A DNA stretch of 64,000 nt from Brevipalpus yothersi. Lineage: Eukaryota > Arthropoda > Arachnida > Trombidiformes > Tenuipalpidae. Of the stretch, positions 1-12,732 are shown piece by piece. A model generated the notes under the pieces. It saw nothing but the letters and a program-made list of their open reading frames with translations, searched no databases and had not been told where the DNA came from. The stretch lies in NCBI GenBank assembly GCA_003956705.1, contig QZCP01000037.1:50393-114392 (forward strand). Direction: 5' to 3'. Made by a program: the position numbers and the translations under genes. How positions within the stretch are numbered: the first letter of the stretch is position 1; each line of letters opens with the position of its first letter.

Positions 1-1501
1 TGCTATTGCCCGATGGACCAACCTATTGAATTAATCAAGTTTACTCAATTGAATAGTGGTAAACAAATTTGATTGCAGAATTCTCTTGGCAGAATCATAA
101 TGAGAGAGGGAAAAGGAATCCGAACTAGGTAGAGAGGAAAAAGATAAGAGTTCAGAGGAATCCGCTTCCAGCTATTCACACATATATAAAACGATTGTCA
201 ATGTCCACAGGGTCTAGAGTGGACAATAGCTGGAGAGAGAGATGTGATATTTTGCACCTCCAAAGTGATCATTTATTCTGAACATGTGAACGCACTTTCG
301 TTAGATTAATCAGATCACATGAGATTTGGATCATCTAACTCTTGGGTGGGTAAGTGTGATGTTGAGTTTCGAAAAGATCATGAACTGACTCCAGTTGTCA
401 GAATAAACTTGCTACATGATGATCCATCTTTTGTAACAAAATGGTCAGTTTTGCACCTATGAAAACCGATTATTTTTCATGAACAATCATTCAATTAATG
501 TTGTATAATTTTTGCTCATTTGGACAGATAACTTTGTCTAGTGATGATCCCATAAGGAGCTAAAAATATTCCCTAATGAAAAAAGCATCTAAGGTACAAT
601 GGTATAATGATTCCAAATGATAGATCAGATAATTTTATGATGTTGACGGAGATAGAATGCATTGATTTCGATCATTTCTGCATGAATAACTTCCAAATGG
701 TCATTCTAGACTGGTGAAAGCTATTGGGTGTTACTAAATCGGATAAATTTCCCAACACATGGAATTCCATTTATTGAATACACTGATTCTGCTACCGTGA
801 GAACATTGAACTGATTTATCATCATAATTCATTATTCTCGAGCCCAAATCTCATGAAAACCCATAGAAAGTTGAAAAATTTTTCTACTATCAGAATCATA
901 AAAGTAATGATAATGATTATCAGAACCTTATTGATGGTGAAATTTTTTTCAATTCTCATGTTCAATAGTGGAAATGAAAAATATCCTAGAATTCATAATC
1001 TTATATCAAGTTACAACAACTGTACCCTACTATCATCAATTGAATCGTTTCATAGTGCAAAAGTAGATTCAAATTTCTAATTAAATGAGACCAGAATAAC
1101 ATGACCAGTGGATAAAATTTCATGAATGCAAATATTCCTCTCAGCAAAAGATTGCAGTATTTTGTGTGTATGAGAATGAAATGAAAGAAAATGAGGAAAA
1201 TATATTGCACAAGATTTGACACAAAAAATTCTATCTATCAGAACTATTCGCATTGAACACACACTGAATGGCCAATTTATCAAGCTCACGTTCCCTTTGA
1301 GAATGATCAGTACATCACTTGAAAATATTCATCAAGATAGAAAAGGTGGAGCGGATTCCTTTGCATCTCGTACCTAGTAAGATTCTGGATTCTGAACCAG
1401 GAGAAGCAAGTGAATATCTGGTTAGAGAACACAGAGGCTCCTCATAAGGTGAAGAGAAAAAATATGATTCGAAACAGAGGCAAAAAATAGTTTCATCATA
1501 C
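1..1501 (-). other. Start of intron 3 of the nephrin-like gene
   Basis: Follows the exon 3 donor. I checked the minus strand for the expected end of Ig1 or start of Ig2 and saw no credible exon. The sequence is AT-rich without long dinucleotide arrays. Short ORFs here have no recognisable content. Confidence 0.5.
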
Positions 1502-1623
1502 CTGACATTGATACATTCCATCGTCTTCTAGTTGAGCATTTTCAACTTTCAAATTATGTACTCCATCGTTTGGATTTCCTACCATGGAAAGTCTTGGATA
1601 ACCTGGTATAGATCTATTGAAGC
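1502..1623 (-). CDS. Nephrin/Sns/Hibris-like receptor, exon 3 (second half of Ig domain 1)
   Basis: A 122-nt exon, acceptor tgattcacag|GC and donor TGTCAG|gtatga, entering in phase 1 and leaving in phase 0. It encodes FNRSIPGYPRLSMVGNP at its start and ends LEDDGMYQCQ. C229 is the second Ig cysteine and pairs with C171 of exon 2; Y227 lies two residues before it as in the DxGxYxC signature. The I/L-PG-x-PR-(Y/L)-S run after the KDG motif is a family hallmark of nephrin-type Ig1. The mature protein should continue with several more Ig domains, an FnIII domain, a transmembrane segment and a cytoplasmic tail. None of these is in the window, because the next exon would lie at lower coordinates than base 1. 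Confidence 0.87.
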
Positions 1624-2341
1624 CTGTGAATCATGAGAAAAGGAAGAGGAGAAAAAACTCGGTCAAATTGATGGTAAAAAGCGAAAAGGAAATGAAGAAT
1701 ATCAGGAAAAAAGATGAAACATCACATTCATTGTTTGGAAATACTCATCAAGATGAACCCAAGTGGAAGGTAAAGTTTGGAAAATGATCCGAGAGGAAAC
1801 ATTTTGCTCTGTTATTTTTTCTCGGCTAAAGTTTCAGTGTTTTTGCTTTCAATATTCTAGAATTATTCAAGATACTGATTACCACCATCATTGTTCATGA
1901 ACACTTTTCTAACAAAATACTGGCTATTTGGTGATTGGTAAGCCAACAACGAATGGCAACCTATCTACATGAGAGTGTAATCATTATGGAATGAACTGAC
2001 TACTGTTCTCGAGGTCTGATATAACTCTAGAGTGTTGCAAAGTCAATCGGTTGAGAAAAATGAATATTTTGAAGCGGATTTTGGGTCCCATTAAAGAGTG
2101 CATTGAAATCAGTGTGAAGTATTTTATAACAATACTAATTTTTTGTTCAGAAAAATTTTCATTTCTCTTCGTGCACTATTCACAATATTGAGCAGTTCAT
2201 GAGCTCTTCTCCATCCATAAGACGCCTCAATCTGATCATTTCAGTTTCATAATTATAAGTCGAATTCTAATTTTTCTCATCTTCTCTCCACAGCATATTG
2301 TTCACAATTCAGAAACAACGTAAAAGGCGAAACAAGCATCC

Positions 2342-2344
<3 letters not shown>

Positions 2345-2380
<36 letters not shown>
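2345..2380. repeat. (TC)18 microsatellite
   Basis: 36 bp, pure, in intron 2. Confidence 0.95.
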
Positions 2381-2385
<5 letters not shown>

Positions 2386-3151
2386 GTCAACATGGTCTGA
2401 TGAAGATTTCGGTGGAAGATGATGAGAAGCTCACTTAAGCTTCACAAGATTTTCTCTTTAACTCTTTACCTTCTTCTTCTTTAATCTCACCATACAGTCT
2501 TCACAATTCGCAATCATCAGAATGGCTCACAAGGTGTATCACGATGCTTTCTTTTTCTAGATAATTGCTTAACAAAAGTTTTACTCTACTCAATCGGAAG
2601 AAGAGGAAAAACAGAAAGAGAGAGAAAAGAATTGCGTTTGTTTCATCAATGTTGCTCTAATTTTGGAAAAAGAAGCATCAAGCTGCAGAAAGAGACTAGC
2701 AAGGATCTACTGTGCAAGATTCCAGGAGAATAGAAGAAGAATATGAGTGATAGCAAAAGATGATGAAAAGGAAGAAGAAAAAGATGTCTCGAGAAAGTAA
2801 CAGAGTAACATCACCTACGTACACACACACATACACACATGAAATGAAAGAGAGAGACACACACAATCATCTCTATTCAAGAGGTGCAGACTATAATTTG
2901 GCAAGTGAAAATGAAGATGGTAAAGATGAATAGTGTATAGAAAGTGAGAGAAAATTCAGTGTACTTTGGTCCAAGAAGCATGACAGAGAGAGAAGAATAA
3001 AGAAAAGTATATATAAGTGAGAAAGTCAAGTGAAACATTTGAGAGAAGAGAATGAATAAAGAGATTCAAGTGTAAAAGTCTGATGAATGAATGAGATGGA
3101 CACAAGTGAAGTAAAAATTTAGGTGTGATACAAGCTAATAATGTAGTCTAC

Positions 3152-3160
<9 letters not shown>

Positions 3161-3218
<58 letters not shown>
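3161..3218. repeat. (GA)29 microsatellite
   Basis: 58 bp, pure, preceded by an interrupted GA stretch. Confidence 0.95.
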
Positions 3219-3221
<3 letters not shown>

Positions 3222-3968
3222 ATGGATGAAAAAAAGATACAAAAAGAATGAAGAAGTCAAGTAAAGAAGAAGGAAAGTTTGAGAGGCTGGAAAACAGTAG
3301 AAAATCAGTCAAGTATCACGATTTGCAGTCAAATCGAAATAAATAAATATATATACATACACAAACCCTAGTATTTTTATACTGGTAGGCAGACGGGAAA
3401 GAATAGGAATAAGAAGCTCTCTGAAAGCAAACTTTCTCTCTCTCTTTCGCGGTTTGATTTCAAAAAATTTTTCACATTGTGTGATCATGATGCAATGTGT
3501 GAATGTGTGTTTTAAGGTTGGATGATCAAGACAAACGGAAAAGAGAGAATATTTTCTCTCTCTCCATCAGAATTTGTATGGCCTGCTTGTATTGTTGTAA
3601 GGAAGGAATAGATGCGAGAGAGAGAGAGAGAGAAAAAGATGTTTCCTTTCTTCTCCATTTCTTTTTGAGTAGAAATAAAAGACGCATGGAGAGAGAGAAT
3701 GGAAAAGTCAATAGTAAAAACTTCCAGAGAGCTGAACAAAAATCAGAAATAAAGAGAGAGAGAGAGAAACAAAATTTTGATCAAAAAGTAACTAGAGGAT
3801 ATTGTTCTTGGGCAAAATGTTGAATGGGATGAAGTACGAGATGGACATTTAGATTGTTCCGAACGTGACTATGGGAATGATGTGAGTAATATTTGAGTGA
3901 CATCCAATAGAGAACTTGCACACACATACACGTTGACACATATGATCAATCAGAATATAAGGAGGGAA

Positions 3969-3972
<4 letters not shown>

Positions 3973-4029
<57 letters not shown>
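3973..4029. repeat. (AG)n microsatellite
   Basis: 57 bp, then decaying into GATA and GAAA variants to about 4055. Confidence 0.95.
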
Positions 4030-4033
<4 letters not shown>

Positions 4034-6896
4034 TAGAGAGAGAGAAAGAAAGATAGAAAAGTTCCAAGAAGACAGAATATGAGTGTGTTTACATGGGACA
4101 ATCAGGACCTGAAGAAAGTGTCGAGTTTATCATGGAAATGCTCAGATAATTGTTTTCATCTCTTCTTTCCACTTAAGAAAGAGTAGAGGACAGGAATCAT
4201 CTCAGAAAAGAAGATTGAATAGATTTCTAGGATTGAATGAAAGAAGATGGAATGAAAGGATAAGGTCATGATGGGAGGTTATGAGCCTGATAGACTGATT
4301 TGAACACAACCATGTATTCAAGTGCCATTGTGTTGTATGTATTCTATTATTTGGAAATAAATTGATAGGAAAAATACGGCTATATGGGCAGCTTTATTTC
4401 CTATTTAACACATTAATTCGATATGTATTTGATCCTCAATGAGCAATTCATGTTCATGGGAAGATTCAACATGTACTTCCTCTCTATCTCTCTTCCCCAT
4501 CCTCATTTTCCAATCTCTATCAGCCTTTGGATAGCATCTTGGAACAACTTGATCACATACACACTCTCATCAGATTCATCAGTCTAGTGGATGATTGAAG
4601 CAGGAAAAAGGAAAAGAGAAGAGGAAACAGTGGATAACTTTGGAGGAAAGATGGTGAACATTGACGGATTATGTGTGTATTCATTATGCTTGTAAGAATA
4701 TATTCTTCTATTCACATGGAAAAGATGAAATAAGCACATATTTTTCATAGTTTTTGGAACTTTCATGCACTCAGATACAGGGTAAACACTTGAATGAATG
4801 AATAAGAAAAGGTGATGAGACAGTGTCTTTTATTGTGCAATCTTTGGGTGAGATTATCGAAAGAAATCCCATAAGGAATGAATAGATGCATGCAAGGATA
4901 TTTTATTTATTCAGCTATCTCAGATAGATAGAATGCTATGGATTGTGTGTCGCAATTCTGGTCTCATTCGAAGAAGAGAATATCATGAATTGGGCAATTT
5001 TGCATAACAATTGTGATCAAGTGAGTATGCTACTGGAATTTTGATCTAATTTCAATTTCAAACCTCAATTTACATCAAATTACTATGCTACCTTCAGTGG
5101 ATGACTCTAGGGTAGAAGAAAAAAGATACTCGAAAATTCATCATGATAAATTGAAAGATATTTCAACAAATGAATTGGACCCAATTCAAGTCCTTTTTAC
5201 TTAAGCCCACAGATATCAGGGTGACTAAGGATCAGAGAGGGTCACATAACCGAATGGATTTTGATACATTTTCCAAATGTCACATGGGAAATGGAAACTT
5301 CCAAGCCAATTGGAAAACGATAATGCAACACTGAATCCAATTCATTTCTATTCAAAATCCCATGTGAACATCTCCCCCTTTTTCCATCTACAATTCACTG
5401 TCTCTATTCGAGGTATCAGTATCAGTATATTTTCCAGATTTCCTAGGTTTCACTTCTACCACTGTGAAGTATTCTGCTGGTATAGATTTCCATGATCAAA
5501 GTAGCCACTATCATCATCATTTTAGCACAGGACATTGAATCACTCATGGATTTTCCATCTAATCTTTGGACAATCTCCATCCATGATGCTTGCAACATTA
5601 TGCCCACACATTGAGTCATATTCAGACACACATAGATTCATGGACACACATGAATGATCTACCGAACCTGGCAACATCATCCACACAGAGAATACTTTCT
5701 AAGACTGTATGTTCATGACATTGGCCAGTCTGAAGTGTAGCTGGCATGATCGATAACATCTGAACTCACTTTTATGTTCTCATATTAGTTGTATAATCAT
5801 GTTCAAATGTCTTTCCTGTCTAGAATTCGATTATCTTTTCGCACACAGATTTACACCTACTCGTACAGAGACACACACACATACACACATTTATATATCA
5901 CAGTTTTATGGATAAAAGAAAACAAATAATTCTCTAAATATACTTGGATTGAAGTAAGGAATGAGTGCAAAATAAATAAGAAAATCGTAAATCGAAATAA
6001 CACAACTTTCGAATTATCAGTCTATTGATAGAGTCGAATATCTGGGGAAACATTGAAGCCGATTGTGTGTTCACTGGGTGATGATTGAAACTGATGGGAA
6101 TCCATAAGACGAAGAGGGAAAGAGCGAGAGAGAGAGGAATATTACCATCACCATTATGGAATCGGGAATATGTGATGATGATAATTTAGGTGAGAAAAAA
6201 GAAGAATCAATACTTTCCAATAGTGAGCCTGGGGAACCAGAATTTTGGTCAACACATAAGGGCTTGAAATTGGTAGTTCTCGCTCATGAAAGGTTACCAA
6301 AATTTATTTCCCGTATAATCGGTGTTCTCATCAAAAATAAAAAATTGTCAAGATATTTCATGGAAATCACATCATCTTGGCACCTTGGCAAAGTGAAATT
6401 GAATGTAAACACAGCCGGATACAAATGAGCCATCATGTATCACAGATATTTTACCATGTTTCAGTATGCAAATCGAGATGACTATCTCTCTCTCTCCCCC
6501 TCTCTTCTCTTGCTTGCTTCATCCATGTTTTGATCAGAACAGGACGCTTGATTGACTCTTTTAGGGCACAAAATTATAAATTCATTTAGGGCTCATCAGA
6601 ATTTGAGTTGGATAAATATAAGAAGATGAAAGGATTTCAGTGATCAGATAGATAAATACATGTATATTGGTAAAGAGGAAGAAATTTCTTGTTAAGAAAC
6701 TTGAAGCACCTAAATTAGATCGGATAAAGGAGAGAATAATTTGAGCCTAAATTGTGACCTGATTAATTAGCTCTATCATCATGTAAATATAATGAATTCT
6801 AGGCAAAGCAATAATCATATATGCTAGCTCATTGCTGTGATTCAATTTTTCTTGAAATCCGTTCTTATCGATATTTTTTTCTGTCAGGCTTTGTTC

Positions 6897-6897
<1 letters not shown>

Positions 6898-6957
<60 letters not shown>
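6898..6957. repeat. Compound (TC)n-(CTTT)n microsatellite
   Basis: About 40 bp of TC followed by five CTTT units. Confidence 0.95.
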
Positions 6958-8531
6958 ATTCCTTTTTTCACTCCTTTTACGTTAACATTTAACCTTCTAT
7001 GTATGCAAATTTGATTTGTGTTATGCAAATTTTTATGGATAAAGGCGATATTTTGGGCCACACATTTTATCGTCTCCAACAATTAAGAGGCACACAACAC
7101 ACAAGCAATTTTTTGCCAGAACAGTTTGGTGGCTTGTAGAGTATAATGAATTCGGAAGGTTTCTTTTCATACATAACCGAATGAATAGATCTTCTAGATA
7201 GATTCTCTCTACTCTTCAGTACTGATGATATATCTTGGAAAAAAATCAGTTAAGACTCTAGCTATTGATTCAGTCTTGGTCTAGAATTTTTTATCCTCCT
7301 TTCGGGATGCGCTTTGGTAAGAATTCTTCCAATGGATAATGTCTTATGCTCCTGGGTAGGGTTTCATTTCAACTGATTACACGCGACATTTTTTGAAAGA
7401 ACAAAAAATATTCTCAAAAGAGGATAAAGGTCAAATAGTCATGTTTTCGTTAAACTGATTTTTACCGAAAAATTCTCTGAACTTAAAGTTAGATGATGAT
7501 TTAAACTTCGCCTACACAAAGTTATACTTCTTAGGAAGTTACCAATTTCTCCTATCTCAATATATCTACTCTTATTTTTGCTATTGTGCATTTACACACA
7601 TATTTTAATCGAAGACTTCAGCAGGAAGTTTGTTCAACATCTCTGCTTCCGTTAGCATTTCATCGAGTGATCACGGAGTATGATGTGGAAATGAAATGTA
7701 GTTGCATTACTTTCTATTTTCTCTTTCCACCTCAGAATCTTAGAAAAATAATCTAGCCTTGTAGTCTAATAAGATACCGAAGAATTCATTCTACAGATAC
7801 TCCTCATCAGGTGTGGTGAATACCTAAATTCCAAAAAGTTCATAAGTATAATATTCATAAAGAATTCAAGTCTCATGTAAGAAAATACAAAGTATATACC
7901 TCTACACGTTTACTCTTTTCATCATTACGCTTCTATAGAAACAGAAGTTCAGATAGTTCTGTACTTTTCATTTGGTACTCTCTTCCTTGCATTCCTTATT
8001 CAACTTGAGAAATTTTCTCTCTTCCTCTTTCATTTCGATTCATCTTTTTTTTTATGAGCCCTGAAGCGTGATTACAATGAAGATTCTATCTGAGATCTGA
8101 TGACACAAAAAAAAGCAATGAAAATTGGCTTCATTCTTTGAGCACTTCTCTTCTTTTGTCAACTTCCTATCTCACCTCTGGTTTTTTTTCAACTTTCTCT
8201 CTTCCTTCCTCTGAAGAGTATACACACATACCTACACACACACAAGTGACTAATTTACATGCTTATTTGCATTCTGACTTGATTACTACCACCTAGAAAC
8301 ACGATAGAAAATAGACTTTTCTCACACCTCAGATAGTGTCATAACTTGAGGGTATCTGTATGTGTGTGTATATGTAAAAGAAATAATAGAGCTTTTCCTC
8401 CGATCTAATCTTGTTGGTTTTTATTCCACTTTTTGACTTCCACTTAGTGTTCATCATAATTTGTCACCTCTTCGTTATTGGAAATCAGTATAATTGAATT
8501 TTTTGATTGTGAAAGAGGAATGCAAACTCAC

Positions 8532-8666
8532 CCAATACAAAACCATCCTTGGCCCATTGAACGGGACCAGCTTGATTGCCAATTGAACATTGAATTATAA
8601 CGGTTGATCCTTCGATAACTTCCACATGATCCGCAGGACTGACTCTAAAATATTGCTGACCAAAAC
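8532..8666 (-). CDS. Nephrin/Sns/Hibris-like receptor, exon 2 (first half of Ig domain 1)
   Basis: A 135-nt exon with acceptor ttacacag|GT and donor TTGG|gtgagt, phase 1 at both ends. It encodes residues 146-189, beginning FGQQYFRVSPADHVEV, with the first Ig cysteine at C171 (VIIQCS) and the core tryptophan at W182 in PVQWAKDGFVLG. The VQWxKDGxxLG block is characteristic of the first Ig domain of nephrin, Sns, Hibris and the Kirrel/Roughest proteins, which mediate heterophilic adhesion in myoblast fusion, nephrocyte or podocyte slit diaphragms, and neural wiring. WAKDG together with the PGYPR motif of exon 3 favours the nephrin/Sns/Hibris branch over Kirrel. No stop interrupts the frame, and the downstream split Gly joins exon 3 cleanly. 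Confidence 0.87.
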
Positions 8667-9619
8667 CTGTGTAATGAATGAAAAATGAGAGGAAAAGAAA
8701 TTAGAATTTTGTATTGTTTTATAAACAATATTTGTGCCTTATGGATGTTCGAAATTTTTGATAAATAAGATAATTCTATCAGAATCAATGGCAAGTGACA
8801 GTGTTTTCATCATAATGTCGTCTAGAGAATCAAATATGATTCCATGCTTGTGATCATCACCAGGATAAGCACCTTGAAGTCGAAAGATTTTATTATACTC
8901 TTGATGCTCATTCTATTGGAAGTCTGTTCAAATTCTTTTTATCGGATAAAATTTCTCTCCACCTTGAAACACACAAGTGATAACTAATTCCCAGATTCCC
9001 TTGAACTTTTTACTTTTCTTGAAAGCTGAGCTCTCTTAGCTCTCGAAACAATACCTATGAGACAGATATACACATTTTGAAAAAAAAATCTGGATTCCTG
9101 GACTCAGCTTTCAGGGGTTCTATCTAAAAATCTAGGGTTTGCGCGGGAAAAGTTCAAGCAAAAGTGAACTCAATGGGTATAATGTTGGAAAAGGACAAAA
9201 CATTATGAACAATGAAGTGAATACTGCACATTTATAATGCAAGATTTTTCAAAAATTCATAATAATTAATCATCAAATTCGTAGAGGGAGACAACGAAAT
9301 GGTATATACATGTATGTTCAGAGCATAGTCTCTTTTGGGAATTTGGAGTTGGATTCGTCACGAGTCATTTGAATTTTGAGAATACAATGAACTGTCGAAC
9401 AATATGATGTGTATAATTCGATTCAAATAATTATTTTAGAGTCTGCAGAAGAATGAATGGTGTTCGAATGTAAATGAAATGTAAAAATTCTGAACACAGT
9501 ATAGCTGGATTTTCTCTAGAGAAATCAAATGAAGAAGAAATTCCTTTCTCTTCAGAATGGATATATTCTTGCTAAAGTAAGATATCATTATTATCATTAT
9601 CATTACCCCTTAGACATGT

Positions 9620-9643
9620 ACACACACACACACACACACACAC
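9620..9643. repeat. (AC)12 microsatellite
   Basis: 24 bp, one of the few CA/GT arrays among the GA/CT arrays. Confidence 0.95.
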
Positions 9644-11605
9644 TTGTATACGAAGAAAAAGAAGATAGTTTCTGAGGCGGATATTGTGGATCAAATAGTG
9701 TTCAAATACGAATTATGATCATTAATCATGCTCATTCGTGAGCTGCTTCTCATGAGGAAACTGTAACATTATTAATTACTATTCTGACCTTAAAGTTGCT
9801 ATATTGCACATAATTCTTCCAAAGAAAAAGAGAATGTAAGCTTCAAGTATAAAACACAGTACAAGAAACTTTAGAGAAGAATGAAGAGAGAGAGAGAAAG
9901 TAAATAAAATTTATTTCAATTTGATATTGGAAAACAATATCAATTCCCTTTGAGCGCATTATAATGACAATCATATCAATCATGGTCAGATTGGCTCATG
10001 AACTTTCACTCTCTCCCTCTCTCTTCTCACTTGGTGAATTTGCTTCAATTTGAACCCATTTCTCCGAGAGACTTTGTAATGAAATAAATGTGATATTGAA
10101 TGATACTGTCAAATTTGAAAACAGATCCTGGAAATAAGTGAGATATCACATCCAGCCAGCCAGTGAATGAATCATGAATCAGAGAATACATATTTCCCAG
10201 AAATGAATTGAAGAATTTTTAACCACCACTTTCAAACTTCCACATGGCCAAACTTATTGATTCCAATAGGTACCCTGTGTAGATGTGATTTGAGAACTTT
10301 TCTTCAGTTTTCTTTTCTCCATCATATACATACAGGAAATACATGGCCAAAATGCGCATATATATATATTTACTAATTGATCTAGATCCATTGTTTAATA
10401 GTGTTCACGATGAATATGTGTATTCAAATTCAAGTGAATGAATTTCATCTTCAAAGAGAAATGATAGTAATTTAATTTGATTGCTTTCATCTACTTTTCC
10501 AGCATATATACATCTATGTGTGTTGACTTTTTCTCTTTTTCTTCTTCGAACTATTTTTCCTACGAGAAAAAGCTTTTCTGATCTTTTTCTGATGTGAAGA
10601 CAAATAGTGACATTTTGCTCTTCCAGATGAAGTGAATCTAATTTGAATGAATAAAATGGGCACACATACACACAGAGAATTTTGTGTGTATATATATTCA
10701 TCGTAGAAAGACAGATAGAATAGAGAGAATCTAAAAATGGAGGTCCTCTATACTCTCTTATTTAAATTGAGATAAATCTCCAAATAATTATGTTCATTCA
10801 TTCGATAAGTCAGCTTTGAAAGTCAAAATGAAAGATGAACAATTCGAATTGAGACTGATATCAATTCTTTCCAGGAATTTCCAGGAAGAAGGGAATAACT
10901 TTTACTTTTCTTTACCGAAAACCTTGCGATATTAATACACTTCAGCGGGTATCGAAGAGAGAAAATCTTGGGATTTTTACTCTTCTCAAGAGTAAAAAGG
11001 GAGTATATTGGATAAATTCACGTATCATGTTCACAATCTGGTCAAATATACAGTTTTGGAAGCATTCATGATACAAGTGATCCTCTCTACGCTCTCTCAA
11101 TATTAGGTTCAATTGGAGGCACAATATGTATTGCTTTAAAGAGAGAGAGAGAGGTCTGTGTGAAGTTTTTCTTTCTGAAGGATACAATTTTTGATGGCTT
11201 CACTCAGTCTCTCATGAAAAATGTTCCATGTTACATGAGAAGATAAAGTGATGAGATTGAAGCGAAAAAGAGAGAGAGGCAGATAGAAAGAGAAAATTCA
11301 ATGAAATGAGAAGGCCAAAGCTCATGGCAATAACAGACAAGACAGAGAAAGAAAGAGAAGGAGAAAGAGAGAGGAATACAAGAATGATGAGGCGAATCTT
11401 GAAAAATTTATGCATTATATAAGAGTGTGTATAAATAAATTTTTGTTGCCCCTTAAAATATGCATGAGATTCAGTCTGAACAGTCTGGAGGACATGAAGA
11501 TGATTAAAAAAAATTTTCTCTACCTCAACATGAACATGAAGCGAATTTGTGGGTGGCAGATAAGCTGATGAGTGATAGCAAACTACTATTAATTGATGTC
11601 AAACT

Positions 11606-11608
<3 letters not shown>

Positions 11609-11638
<30 letters not shown>
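11609..11638. repeat. (CT)15 microsatellite
   Basis: 30 bp, followed by a short GA stretch at 11649 in the opposite sense. Confidence 0.95.
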
Positions 11639-11641
<3 letters not shown>

Positions 11642-12668
11642 TCTCGGGAGAGAGAAGTAAATCCTCTCTCGAACATAGTTAATACTGATTTATTGGACAA
11701 GGAAGAATCGAACATTGGAAGATGTGTGTGTATGTATATAAAAAAGATGAGAGACAGACAGAATTACAGTAACAGTAGTAGTGGAAGTAGTAGCATAAGT
11801 GTGATATAAGTTGCATTGAAGAGGAAAAAAATTAGACCGAAAAGGATTAAGTAACAGAAAAAGAGAGAGGATTTTTCATGATTTTTGAAAGGTGTGATGG
11901 TGATGATCGTAATCATGAGGCTAAGATTAACCTTTTCAATTGCAATAAGTCAAAGTGTATAAATGAAGCATACATCACATAACCTTACCTATTGGACAAG
12001 TTAATCTTTCATCACTCTACTTCAATTTTTTGACTTGCTCTGATCTCTTCTCAATAGGAAATGCTGCCGAAATTTTCATCTCTATCTATCTTCCCCCTAA
12101 AAAGCTCTCTCTCTTTTTCTCATTTTATCTCTCTAGTCAGCATCGAAGATTTCTTGCATTACCAATTCCGGACAGAAGAAGCAAAGGTGAAATAGAGAGA
12201 AGAAGAATACTTGAAGAAAAGTTGAAAAGTAGCTTAATCTCAGCATCCACAAATGCCCTTCAATTGGCTAGTTGATTCCTTTTTCCTACATTTCAGCACA
12301 CATACACACACATTCTTCTTCCAGCTAGCAAATGGATTCTTGGATAAGTAGATCGAGTTGGGCTCGAAAGTGTATGTGATGGGGAGTTGAATAGAAGTGG
12401 ATAGGGAAAAAGGAAAGAATGGACATTCAATTTGCTCAAATTCTGACAAATAACGAGAATTCTTTCACTTTATCTGACAGCATGAAGCAGATTTCTCTTA
12501 TCTGAACAAAGAATAGTGAAACAAGAATGCTATCGATTGAGAATCAAGCAAAACTATCAAATGTCACAGTGAAATACTTCCCTTTTTGTTCTCTCTCTCC
12601 TTTCCTGAAACTAATAATAATACTGATTGTTCGTCTAGTCACTCATTAGTTGATCATAAATTAACAGT

Positions 12669-12670
<2 letters not shown>

Positions 12671-12730
<60 letters not shown>
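12671..12730. repeat. (AG)30 microsatellite
   Basis: 60 bp, pure. Confidence 0.95.

Positions 12731-12732
<2 letters not shown>

Larger units (their letters stand above)
1624..8531 (-). other. Intron 2 of the nephrin-like gene (6,908 bp)
   Basis: Bounded by gtgagt at exon 2 and cacag at exon 3, so it interrupts the first Ig domain between its core tryptophan and second cysteine. It contains GA/CT arrays at 2345, 3161, 3973 and 6898, and purine-rich sequence between about 2600 and 4300. I recognise no nested gene. Confidence 0.8.

Noticed and set aside
6156..6428. 90-codon plus-strand ORF with good start context and no low complexity
   Set aside because: No recognisable family. With stop codons at about 7% of triplets, roughly ten chance ORFs of this length are expected in six frames of 64 kb.
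8532..8666. Assignment of the Ig exons to Kirrel/Roughest instead of nephrin/Sns/Hibris
   Set aside because: Kirrel shares the VQWxKDG block, but WAKDG plus the IPGYPR run of exon 3 fits nephrin/Sns/Hibris better. One Ig domain is too little to exclude Kirrel fully.
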